Of a DNA stretch of 9,750 nt, positions 1-5,881 are shown in pieces. The notes beneath the pieces were generated by a model. That model saw only the letters and a list, made by a program, of their open reading frames with translations, did not search any database and was not told the origin of the DNA. Every line of letters starts with the position of its first letter. The first letter of the stretch is position 1. The position numbers and the translations under genes are program-made. This DNA is from an uncultured Burkholderiales bacterium (GTDB taxonomy: Bacteria > Pseudomonadota > Gammaproteobacteria > Burkholderiales > Burkholderiaceae_F), in NCBI GenBank assembly GCA_903871435.1, contig CAIQGU010000312.1, positions 1-9,750 of the forward strand, given 5' to 3'.

Positions 1-168
1 CTCGAGCGTGTCACCAATATTGCGATGGGTGCCGAGATCGACAATATCAACGAATTCGAGGACCTCGCCAAGAACCACGGCGATGCCCCGACGTCGTTCG
101 GTCCCGCCGAGGGCGGTGGCACGGAAAAGCAGGAAAAGGAAGAACTGGCCACCACCAGCCACGCCTGA
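1..168 (+). CDS. gcl: Glyoxylate carboligase (tartronate-semialdehyde synthase), C-terminal end only
   Basis: Partial gene: only the last 55 codons and the TGA stop (166-168) are in the window, in frame 1. The translation begins [20 protein letters not shown], which closely resembles the C-terminus of E. coli Gcl ([21 protein letters not shown], from memory). Gcl is a ThDP- and FAD-dependent cytoplasmic enzyme that condenses two glyoxylate to tartronate semialdehyde with loss of CO2. The next gene, hyi, is its usual partner, which supports the call. After the conserved DAPT the protein carries a hydrophilic tail of roughly 20 residues rich in Gly, Lys and Glu that I do not recall from E. coli Gcl; this may be a lineage-specific extension. 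All catalytic domains lie upstream of the window. Confidence 0.88.
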   Translation, partial: LERVTNIAMGAEIDNINEFEDLAKNHGDAPTSFGPAEGGGTEKQEKEELATTSHA

Positions 169-214
169 GAGCCGACGCGGTAGTGTCCATCAACCCACGA
201 TAGCCGCGCCGTCA

Positions 215-243
215 CGCGCTCCGGCCCGCACGGCCGGAGCGCG
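215..243 (+). other. Strong hairpin in the gcl-hyi gap
   Basis: A perfect 12-bp inverted repeat: CGCGCTCCGGCC at 215-226, loop CGCAC at 227-231, GGCCGGAGCGCG at 232-243. It sits in the 107-bp gcl-hyi gap and ends about 20 bases before the hyi ribosome binding site. No T-run follows it, so it does not look like a complete intrinsic terminator. It could stabilise the gcl mRNA 3' end or set differential expression within the operon; that role is inference. Confidence 0.55.
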
Positions 244-275
244 CAGCCAGCGGCAACTGTCCCGAGGAAAGTGCC

Positions 276-1055
276 ATGCCAAAATTTGCCGCCAACCTAA
301 CGATGCTCTTCAACGAGGTCGAGTTCACCGAGCGTTTCGAGGCCGCCGCCAAGGCCGGATTTCACGGTGTCGAGTACCTGTTCCCGTATGCCTATCCGGC
401 TGCGCAACTCGCTGAAAAACTGGCGCAGCACAAGCTCGTGCAGGTGCTGCACAACCTGCCGGCCGGCGACTGGGCCAAGGGCGAACGCGGCATCGCCGTG
501 CTGCCCGAGCGCGTCGGCGAGTTCCAGGATGGAGTGGGCAAAGCCATCGAGTATGCAAAGGCGCTGGGCTGCACGCAGCTCAACTGCCTGGCGGGCATAC
601 GCCCGGCCGGCGTTCCCGATGACAGGCTGCGCGAGACCCTGGTCGGCAACTTGCGCTTTGCCGCCGACAAGCTCAAGGCGGCCGGCATCAAGCTGCTGAT
701 CGAGGCGATCAACACGCGCGACATTCCCGGGTTCTATGTCAGCGGCACGCAGCAGACGCTGGATCTGATCGGCGCCGCGGGCAGCGACAATATCTACGTG
801 CAGTACGACATCTATCACATGCAGCGCATGGAAGGCGAACTGGCCTCGACCATGGAAAAGCAGCTGCCACGCATCGCCCACATCCAGCTGGCGGATAATC
901 CCGGGCGCAACGAGCCGGGCACGGGCGAGATCAACTATCCGTTCCTGTATGCGCTGCTCGACCGGATCGGCTACACGGGCTGGATCGGCTGCGAGTACAA
1001 GCCGCGCACGACGACGACGGAAGGTCTGGGCTGGTTCGCGCAGTATCGCAACTAG
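276..1055 (+). CDS. hyi: Hydroxypyruvate isomerase
   Basis: A 259-residue cytoplasmic TIM-barrel enzyme of the xylose-isomerase-like/AP-endonuclease-2 superfamily that interconverts hydroxypyruvate and tartronate semialdehyde. It aligns along its whole length with E. coli Hyi as remembered (about 258 aa). Conserved blocks include HNLPAGDWAKGERGIA (59-74), LIEAIN (141-146), QYDIYHMQRMEGEL (176-189), ADNPGRNEPGTGEINY (206-221) and GCEYKP (238-243). The metal/catalytic set expected for the family is present: E143, D178, Q204 and E240. The ATG at 276 is preceded by GAGGAA at 264-269, and the start matches the E. coli N-terminus. It lies 107 bp after gcl and 154 bp before glxR on the same strand, so it is most likely co-transcribed. 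Confidence 0.95.
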   Translation: MPKFAANLTMLFNEVEFTERFEAAAKAGFHGVEYLFPYAYPAAQLAEKLAQHKLVQVLHNLPAGDWAKGERGIAVLPERVGEFQDGVGKAIEYAKALGCTQLNCLAGIRPAGVPDDRLRETLVGNLRFAADKLKAAGIKLLIEAINTRDIPGFYVSGTQQTLDLIGAAGSDNIYVQYDIYHMQRMEGELASTMEKQLPRIAHIQLADNPGRNEPGTGEINYPFLYALLDRIGYTGWIGCEYKPRTTTTEGLGWFAQYRN

Positions 1056-1068
1056 GTAGCAGGTAGCA

Positions 1069-1162
1069 CCCTCACCCCTGCCCTCTCCCGCAAGCGGGAG
1101 AGGGGGAACTGCAAACCGTGCGTGAAACCCTCTCCCGCTAGCGGGAGAGGGCAGGGTGAGGG
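1069..1162. repeat. Paired dispersed palindromic repeat between hyi and glxR
   Basis: Two near-identical hairpins stand in tandem. Each has the 11-bp arm CCCTCTCCCGC, a 2-base loop and GCGGGAGAGGG: first at 1081-1104, second at 1128-1151. Their outer flanks are also inverted: CCCTCACCCCTG at 1069-1080 faces CAGGGTGAGGG at 1152-1162 (one extra C on the left). The whole block is therefore a nested inverted repeat with either two small hairpins or one long stem of about 22 bp. Repeats of this sequence are scattered through intergenic regions of many GC-rich proteobacteria, in the manner of REP elements; I infer membership from the sequence pattern. It falls between co-directional operon genes, so it may act as an mRNA-stability or partial-termination element. 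Confidence 0.8.
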
Positions 1163-1198
1163 CAAGCGCAGCAAGACAAAATTCAAATGCAGGACACC

Positions 1199-1204
1199 AG
1201 GAGA
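1199..1204 (+). promoter_or_regulatory. Ribosome binding site that decides the glxR start
   Basis: AGGAGA lies 5 bases before the ATG at 1210. It favours that start over the in-frame ATG at 1156, which lies inside the dispersed repeat and would add 18 non-conserved residues. Confidence 0.8.
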
Positions 1205-1209
1205 AAACA

Positions 1210-2103
1210 ATGAGCAAAATCGGATTTGTCGGACTCGGCATCATGGGCACGCCGATGGCGGGCCACCTGATCAAGGCAGGCCACGAGGTGTACCTGTTCA
1301 GCATTCCGTCCGTCCCGGCCGCTCTGGTCGAAGCCGGTGGAAAAGCCTGTGCAAACGGCAAGGAAGTCGCGCAGAAGGCCGACATCATCATCACCATGGT
1401 GCCCGACACCCCCCATGTGCGCGCCGCGCTGTTCGACGCGGGCGGCATCGCCGAAGGCCTGACGCCCGGCAAGATCGTGGTCGACATGAGCTCGATCTCG
1501 CCCATCGAGACCAAGGAGTTCGCCAAGAAGATCAACGACCTGGGTTGCCAGTACCTGGACGCGCCGGTGTCGGGCGGCGAAGTGGGCGCCAAGAACGCCA
1601 CCCTGTCGATCATGGTGGGCGGCAGCGAGGCCACGTTCGCGACGGTCAAGCCGATATTCGAGCAGATGGGCAAGAACATCACCCTGGTGGGCAAGAACGG
1701 CGATGGCCAGACCGCCAAGGTGGCCAACCAGATCATCGTCGCCCTGAACATCGAGGCAGTGGGCGAGGCCTTGCTGTTCGCCGCCAAGGCTGGGGCCGAC
1801 CCCGCCAAGGTGCGGCTGGCCCTCATGGGCGGTTTCGCCGCCTCCAAGATCCTCGAGGTGCACGGCGAGCGCATGATCAAGCGCACCTTCGATCCGGGAT
1901 TTCGCATCGAACTGCACCAGAAGGACCTGAACCTTGCGCTGTCGAGCGCCAAGGCCCTGGGTGTGTCGCTGCCCAACACCGCTACGGCGCAGGAACTGTT
2001 CAACTCCTGCGCCGCGCACGGCGGCAAGGGTTGGGACCACTCGGCCCTGGTGCGCGCCCTCGAGGGCATGGCCAATTTCGAGATCGGCCAGAAGGCGGAG
2101 TAA
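1210..2103 (+). CDS. glxR: Tartronate semialdehyde reductase (2-hydroxy-3-oxopropionate reductase)
   Basis: A 297-residue cytoplasmic enzyme of the beta-hydroxyacid dehydrogenase family that reduces tartronate semialdehyde to D-glycerate with NAD(P)H. Residues 5-20 (GFVGLGIMGTPMAGHL) form the N-terminal Rossmann dinucleotide-binding signature. DAPVSGG at 117-123 is the substrate-binding motif, and K170 in GQTAKVANQ is the expected catalytic lysine. The KDLNLAL motif at 238-244 is in the all-helical C-terminal domain. The length is normal for GlxR/GarR. I chose the ATG at 1210 because of the AGGAGA upstream and because MSKIGFVGLG is where the family starts; the in-frame upstream ATG at 1156 sits in a repeat. 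Upstream lies hyi; downstream the glycerate kinase begins about 30 bp after the TAA, fitting one transcript. Confidence 0.95.
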   Translation: MSKIGFVGLGIMGTPMAGHLIKAGHEVYLFSIPSVPAALVEAGGKACANGKEVAQKADIIITMVPDTPHVRAALFDAGGIAEGLTPGKIVVDMSSISPIETKEFAKKINDLGCQYLDAPVSGGEVGAKNATLSIMVGGSEATFATVKPIFEQMGKNITLVGKNGDGQTAKVANQIIVALNIEAVGEALLFAAKAGADPAKVRLALMGGFAASKILEVHGERMIKRTFDPGFRIELHQKDLNLALSSAKALGVSLPNTATAQELFNSCAAHGGKGWDHSALVRALEGMANFEIGQKAE

Positions 2104-2132
2104 GGGTGCGCCCGGCGCCAGCAGGCGGCAGC

Positions 2133-3395
2133 GTGAGCGTGGAAGCGCGTGTCCTGTTGCGCGAACTGTTCGACGCTGCCATCGCGTCGGCACAACCGGC
2201 ACTGTGCATACCGCGGCACCTGCCCGAGGCGCCGCGTGGCCGTACCCTGGTCATCGGCGCCGGCAAGGCATCGGCGGCCATGGCGCGGGCGCTGGAGGAC
2301 CATTGGCCCGGACCGCTGTCCGGGCTGGTGGTCACACGGTATGGGTATGAAGTGGCGTGTAATCGCATCGAGATCGCGTCGGCGGCTCACCCGGTACCCG
2401 ACGAAGCCGGCCTTGCCGCGGCCACGCGCATGCTGGAAATGGTGCGCGGCCTGCAAGCCGACGACCTCGTCATCTGCCTGATTTCCGGCGGTGGCTCGGC
2501 GCTGCTGCCAGTCCCCCTGCCCGGGCTCACCCTGGCCCACAAGCAGGCGGTCAACCGCGCCCTGCTCCAGTCGGGGGCCACTATCGGCGAAATGAACTGC
2601 GTGCGCCGGCACCTGTCAGCCATCAAGGGCGGGCGCCTGGCAGCCGCCTGCCATCCGGCACGTGTCGTTACCCTGATGATCTCCGATGTCCCGGGGGACT
2701 TTCCCGCGGATATCGCGTCCGGTCCCACCGTGGGCGATCCCACCACCTGCGCCGACGCGCTGGCCATCCTGCAGCGCTATCGCATCGACGTGCCGGCGGA
2801 GGTGCGCGCGGTGCTGGAGAGCGGGCGCGGCGAATCCATCAAGCCGGGGGATCCCCGATTGGCCGCCAGCGAACTGCGCATGATCGCCACGCCGCAGATG
2901 GCACTGGAAGCCGCCGCAGCGGTGGCCCAGCGCGCCGGTGTTGCCGCGCACGTGCTGGGAGATTCCATCGAAGGCGAGGCACGCGACGTGGGCAAGGTGC
3001 TGGCCGCCATTGCCCAGCAGGTAAAGCGTCACGGCCAGCCCTTCGCGGCGCCCTGCGTGCTGTTGTCTGGCGGCGAAACCACCGTGACGGTCACGGGCCA
3101 GGGCCGCGGCGGACGCAATGTCGAGTTCCTGCTCTCGCTGGGCATCGCCCTCAACGGCATGGCGGGCGTGCACGCGCTCGCCGGAGACACCGATGGGGTC
3201 GACGGCGCGGAGGAAATTGCCGGCGCCTATCTGGGGCCCGACAGCCTGGAACGCGCCTGGGCGCTGGGCCGCAAGCCGCGCGAGGCGCTGTCATCCAACG
3301 ACGCGCACAGTTTCTTCGGTGCCCTGGGCGATTCGGTCGTTACCGGTCCGACGCTTACCAACGTCAACGATTTCCGGGCCATACTCGTCCTCTGA
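2133..3395 (+). CDS. ttuD: Glycerate 2-kinase, MOFRL/TtuD (GckA) type
   Basis: A 420-residue cytoplasmic kinase that phosphorylates D-glycerate to 2-phosphoglycerate with ATP, closing the glyoxylate-to-glycolysis route encoded just upstream. The N-terminal glycerate-kinase domain shows GAGKASAAM (42-50, candidate catalytic K45), SGGGSAL (118-124), SDVPGD (184-189) and IASGPTVGD (194-202). The C-terminal MOFRL domain shows SGGETTVTV (312-320), RGGRN (325-329) and AGDTDGVDG (350-358). Start choice: GTG at 2133, preceded by AGGCGG at 2122-2127, gives MSVEARVLLRELFDAA, which resembles known TtuD N-termini. An in-frame GTG at 2106, with GGAG at 2097-2100, would add 9 residues and cannot be excluded. 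The same frame stays open far upstream across glxR, so automatic callers may wrongly extend this gene. It is in an operon with glxR (29-bp gap). Confidence 0.93.
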   Translation: MSVEARVLLRELFDAAIASAQPALCIPRHLPEAPRGRTLVIGAGKASAAMARALEDHWPGPLSGLVVTRYGYEVACNRIEIASAAHPVPDEAGLAAATRMLEMVRGLQADDLVICLISGGGSALLPVPLPGLTLAHKQAVNRALLQSGATIGEMNCVRRHLSAIKGGRLAAACHPARVVTLMISDVPGDFPADIASGPTVGDPTTCADALAILQRYRIDVPAEVRAVLESGRGESIKPGDPRLAASELRMIATPQMALEAAAAVAQRAGVAAHVLGDSIEGEARDVGKVLAAIAQQVKRHGQPFAAPCVLLSGGETTVTVTGQGRGGRNVEFLLSLGIALNGMAGVHALAGDTDGVDGAEEIAGAYLGPDSLERAWALGRKPREALSSNDAHSFFGALGDSVVTGPTLTNVNDFRAILVL

Positions 3396-3455
3396 CGGTT
3401 TTGCTGACGGGTGCGATGAGGGCTGTCGCGCCGCGCCGCCACAGGATAGGGAACC

Positions 3456-4556
3456 ATGAGCCGACTTTTCGAGCCCCTGGCGCTGGGATCGCTGCGCCTG
3501 GAAAACCGCATCGTCATTGCCCCGATGTGCCAGTACTCCGCCATCGACGGCACGCCGGGCGACTGGCACCTCGTTCACCTGGGCCAGCTGGCGGAGTCGG
3601 GCGCGGGCCTGCTGATCCTCGAGGCCACCGCCGTATCGCCGGCAGGCCGCATATCGCCGCAGGATCTGGGCCTGTATTCGGACGCCAATGAAGCGGGCCT
3701 CGCGCGCGTCCTGAAAGCGGTGCGCGCCATCGCGCCCATACCCATTGCCATGCAGATCGCCCACGCCGGCCGCAAGGCATCGGTTCACGTGCCCTGGGAA
3801 GGCGGCGGGCAGATCGCTCCGCACGCGCCCGGCGGCTGGAAGACCGAGGCGCCGTCGGCCCTGCCGTTTGCCGATGGCGGCGATGCGCCCATTGCCCTGG
3901 ACGCGGCCGGCCTTGCGCGGGTGCGCGAGGACTTCGTGCAAACCGCGCAGCGCGCGGCGCGGCTGGGCATAGCCGCGATAGAAATTCACGGCGCCCATGG
4001 CTACCTGTTGCACGAGTTTCTCTCGCCGCTGTCGAACCAGCGCGTCGACCGTTACGGCGGCAGCCTGGAAAACCGCATGCGCTTTCCGCTCGAGGTCTTC
4101 GAGGCGGTGCGCGCGGCGTTCCCCGCCGAGCGGCCCGTCTGGGTGAGAATTTCCGCGAGCGATTGGGTCGACGGCGGCTGGGACGTCGATCAATCCGTGG
4201 TTTTTTCACGGGCACTGGCGGCCCGCGGCTGTGCCGCCATCCACGTGAGCAGCGGCGGGCTCTCCCCCGCGCAGGCCATACCGCTGGGCCCGGGCTATCA
4301 GGTGCCGTTCGCGCGGCGCATCAAGGCGGAGGTGGGCCTGCCCACTATCGCTGTTGGCCTCATTACGGAGCCGCAGCAGGCCGAAGAGATCCTGGCCAGC
4401 GGCGACGCCGATGCCATCGCGCTGGGACGCGCGATGCTCTATGACCCGCGCTGGCCGTGGCATGCGGCGGCAAGCCTGGGCGCGCAGGTGCGCGCGCCCC
4501 GACAATATCTGCGCTCACAGCCGCGGGACTTGAAGAACCTTTTTATCAGCGACTAG
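3456..4556 (+). CDS. NADH:flavin oxidoreductase, Old Yellow Enzyme family (YqjM/XenA class)
   Basis: A 366-residue FMN-dependent TIM-barrel ene-reductase, which reduces activated C=C bonds such as enones with NAD(P)H. Family markers of the YqjM/XenA ('thermophilic-like') class are visible: PMCQYSA at 23-29 with C25 and Y27, AHAGRKAS at 102-109, the substrate-binding pair H178/H181 in HGAHGY, the RYGGSLENR stretch around 199-207, R231, and the FMN-phosphate-binding LGRAM at 323-327. PRWPW at 331-335 is the C-terminal tryptophan motif that reaches into the active site in this class. The ATG at 3456 has a purine-rich AGGGA at 3448-3452. It lies 60 bp after the glycerate kinase on the same strand, so it is probably the last gene of the operon. 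Its true substrate is unknown and it has no known step in glyoxylate metabolism. Confidence 0.92.
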   Translation: MSRLFEPLALGSLRLENRIVIAPMCQYSAIDGTPGDWHLVHLGQLAESGAGLLILEATAVSPAGRISPQDLGLYSDANEAGLARVLKAVRAIAPIPIAMQIAHAGRKASVHVPWEGGGQIAPHAPGGWKTEAPSALPFADGGDAPIALDAAGLARVREDFVQTAQRAARLGIAAIEIHGAHGYLLHEFLSPLSNQRVDRYGGSLENRMRFPLEVFEAVRAAFPAERPVWVRISASDWVDGGWDVDQSVVFSRALAARGCAAIHVSSGGLSPAQAIPLGPGYQVPFARRIKAEVGLPTIAVGLITEPQQAEEILASGDADAIALGRAMLYDPRWPWHAAASLGAQVRAPRQYLRSQPRDLKNLFISD

Positions 4557-5078
4557 CTAGCGGGCACCAAGCCGGCAGGCATCGCCGGCGCGGCGGCATT
4601 CCAGAATCCGCGTTTGGAGTTCCACCCGCAGCGATTCGGCTGCGACCAGCGACAGGCTGTCGAGTTGCATCAATTGCGCCGGCGTGGGCTTGATGGGTGC
4701 CGGCGCGGCTCCGAAGACGGCGCCATAGGCATTGGGGTCGATATCGATACGCACCGCCAGAGCCTGCGCCGTGGCGGCTGCGGCAGGCGTTGAGGCAGGC
4801 GTTGAGGCAGGCGTTGCGACCAGCGTTGCGGCAGCCGTGCTGTCCGGCGGCACGGCCGGGACGATAGGCCGGCCGGGAACGAGCGGCGCCCGTGGCGGCG
4901 CGGACGGGACATTATCGCTGTTGCCGGTGGCGAGCGGCCTGGCGCTGAAAGTGTTGCCGTCCTCGGCGCCCACGCTGACGCCGAAGGGATTGCGGGGCGC
5001 ACTGTTGCCGTTGTTCACACCCGCGCACGCGCAAAGCAGCAGTCCGGTACCCATCATTACCAGCGTTGTCAACCGCAT
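4557..5078 (-). CDS. Small proline/alanine-rich lipoprotein of unknown function
   Basis: A 173-residue predicted lipoprotein. The N-terminus has a short basic start, a hydrophobic stretch and the lipobox L15-C16-A17-C18, giving a lipidated Cys18 after signal peptidase II cleavage. Residues 19 to about 105 are low-complexity, rich in Pro, Ala, Ser and Thr and likely disordered, including a TPAS-type repeat encoded by a 12-bp tandem repeat. The C-terminal part (about 115-173) looks more ordered and helical, with PTPAQLMQLDSLSLVAAESL and two cysteines near the end (C160 and C167) that could pair. The ATG at 5078 has an excellent ribosome binding site, GAGGAGAGGG (5083-5092 on the - strand). The 17-bp spacing to the upstream DUF1993 gene makes an operon likely. 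Its stop abuts the stop of the convergent oxidoreductase gene. No family recognised. Confidence 0.82.
   Translation of the reverse strand: MRLTTLVMMGTGLLLCACAGVNNGNSAPRNPFGVSVGAEDGNTFSARPLATGNSDNVPSAPPRAPLVPGRPIVPAVPPDSTAAATLVATPASTPASTPAAAATAQALAVRIDIDPNAYGAVFGAAPAPIKPTPAQLMQLDSLSLVAAESLRVELQTRILECRRAGDACRLGAR
4777..4836. repeat. 12-bp in-frame tandem repeat, five units
   Basis: Five imperfect copies of a 12-bp unit lie head to tail within the small lipoprotein gene, at 4777, 4789, 4801, 4813 and 4825. The copies at 4789-4800 and 4801-4812 are identical (GTTGAGGCAGGC); the others differ by a few bases. Each unit encodes four residues (ATPAST-like), so copy-number change would keep the frame and alter linker length. 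Confidence 0.8.
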
Positions 5079-5095
5079 GATGCCCTCTCCTCGTC

Positions 5096-5602
5096 CTAGG
5101 GGTTACCCAGGAAATCGCGCTTGCCGATTTCCACTCCATTGTGGCGCAGGATGTCGTAGGCGGTCACCGTGTGAAAGTAGAAGTTGGGTAGCACGAAGCC
5201 CGTGAGGTACTGCAGACCCGTGAAGACCGTTTCCTGGCCACGCAACGTGAGCGTGATCTTGCGATCTTCCGAGCCGTCGATCTGCTGCGGCGGCACGGAC
5301 TCGATGAAAGCCACCACCAGGGCGATGCGTTGCTGCAACTCGGCGAAGGTCTTCTCCGTGTCTTCGTGCTTCGGGATATCGACGCCCGCGAGGCGGGCAA
5401 TGGCGCCTTTGGCGCTGTCGCACGCAATCTGGATCTGTCGGGAGAGCGGGAACATGTCCGGATAAAGGCGCGCGCCAATCAGCACCGCTGGGTCGATCTT
5501 GCGCGCCTCGGCGTGAGCTTCGGCTTTGGTTAGGATGGCGGAAATATTCTTGAGCGTATTGGCCAAGCGCGGCGTGCTCGCCGTGTACATGGAAATGGTC
5601 AT
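5096..5602 (-). CDS. DUF1993 family protein (DinB-like helical bundle)
   Basis: A 168-residue cytoplasmic protein that I assign to the DUF1993 family from its overall pattern. Marker segments are MTISMYTASTPRLANTLKNI at the N-terminus, RLYPDMFPLSRQIQIACDSAK at 45-65, AGVDIPKHEDTEKTF at 72-86 and FYFHTVTAYDILRHNGVEIGKRDFLG at 141-166. The family is predicted to adopt a DinB/YfiT-like four-helix fold; H144 and H154 are possible metal-binding residues but this is inference. No enzymatic function is established for it to my knowledge. The length is typical. The ATG at 5602 is preceded by GGGAG (5609-5613, - strand). It is followed 17 bp later by the small lipoprotein gene, likely co-transcribed. 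A 13-bp tandem repeat lies 26-77 bases upstream. Confidence 0.88.
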   Translation of the reverse strand: MTISMYTASTPRLANTLKNISAILTKAEAHAEARKIDPAVLIGARLYPDMFPLSRQIQIACDSAKGAIARLAGVDIPKHEDTEKTFAELQQRIALVVAFIESVPPQQIDGSEDRKITLTLRGQETVFTGLQYLTGFVLPNFYFHTVTAYDILRHNGVEIGKRDFLGNP

Positions 5603-5627
5603 GCGGTGCTCCCAGGGATGTATTCGG

Positions 5628-5679
5628 CTTAGGACCGCGCCTTCGGACTGCAGCTTAAGACTGCAGTTTAGGACGGTTG
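5628..5679. repeat. 13-bp tandem repeat (four units) upstream of the DUF1993 gene
   Basis: Four consecutive 13-bp units share a CTTAGGACTGCAG-like consensus: 5628-5640 CTTAGGACCGCGC, 5641-5653 CTTCGGACTGCAG, 5654-5666 CTTAAGACTGCAG, 5667-5679 TTTAGGACGGTTG. They occupy the position where the promoter or operator of the - strand DUF1993 gene is expected. The units stop cleanly on both sides. Repeated-site binding by a regulator is an inference. Confidence 0.7.
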
Positions 5680-5795
5680 CCGGTTCCGCATTATGTACCC
5701 GACGGCGCGCGCGGTGCTTTGCCGGCTACGAGTCTGCGCGGCGCGAAAACTTGCCATAGCATGAATTCCGACCGGTTTCGTGTGTCAGGAACTGA
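5680..5795. other. Rest of the DUF1993 upstream gap
   Basis: No gene seen. The gap between the DUF1993 start and the stop of the large lipoprotein totals 279 bp and also holds the tandem repeat and terminator. This part contains TTTCGTGT at 5776-5783 (ACACGAAA on the - strand), a motif that also occurs upstream of the large lipoprotein and the sigma factor gene. Confidence 0.5.
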
Positions 5796-5834
5796 CCAAA
5801 AGACGAACGCCGCGGCGCACGACCGCGGCGTTCG
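5796..5834 (-). terminator. Intrinsic terminator of the large lipoprotein gene
   Basis: A perfect 12-bp stem (CGAACGCCGCGG at 5804-5815, CCGCGGCGTTCG at 5823-5834) with a 7-base loop. On the - strand it is followed by TCTTTTGG, a short T-rich run. It lies 48 bases past the stop of the large lipoprotein gene and points the right way. The + strand lacks a T-run, so it looks one-directional. Confidence 0.82.
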
Positions 5835-5881
5835 CACTGCAGGGCTCCATGGCAAGCAACGCGTGCTCACCGGATGGCGGT

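Noticed and set aside
1122..2132. N-terminal extension of the glycerate kinase frame through glxR
   Set aside because: This part is out of frame with the conserved GlxR coding and has no family resemblance; kinase homology begins at about 2133. It is not a fusion protein.
297..2612. 771-residue open frame on the - strand across hyi and glxR
   Set aside because: It runs antisense to well-conserved enzymes, and its translation is low-complexity and matches no family. It reads through the dispersed repeat, and its openness follows from high GC at third positions.
4571..4594. GCCGGC repeats just after the convergent stop codons as a bidirectional terminator
   Set aside because: The stem is only six base pairs, lies inside the lipoprotein coding sequence, and has no T-run in either direction.
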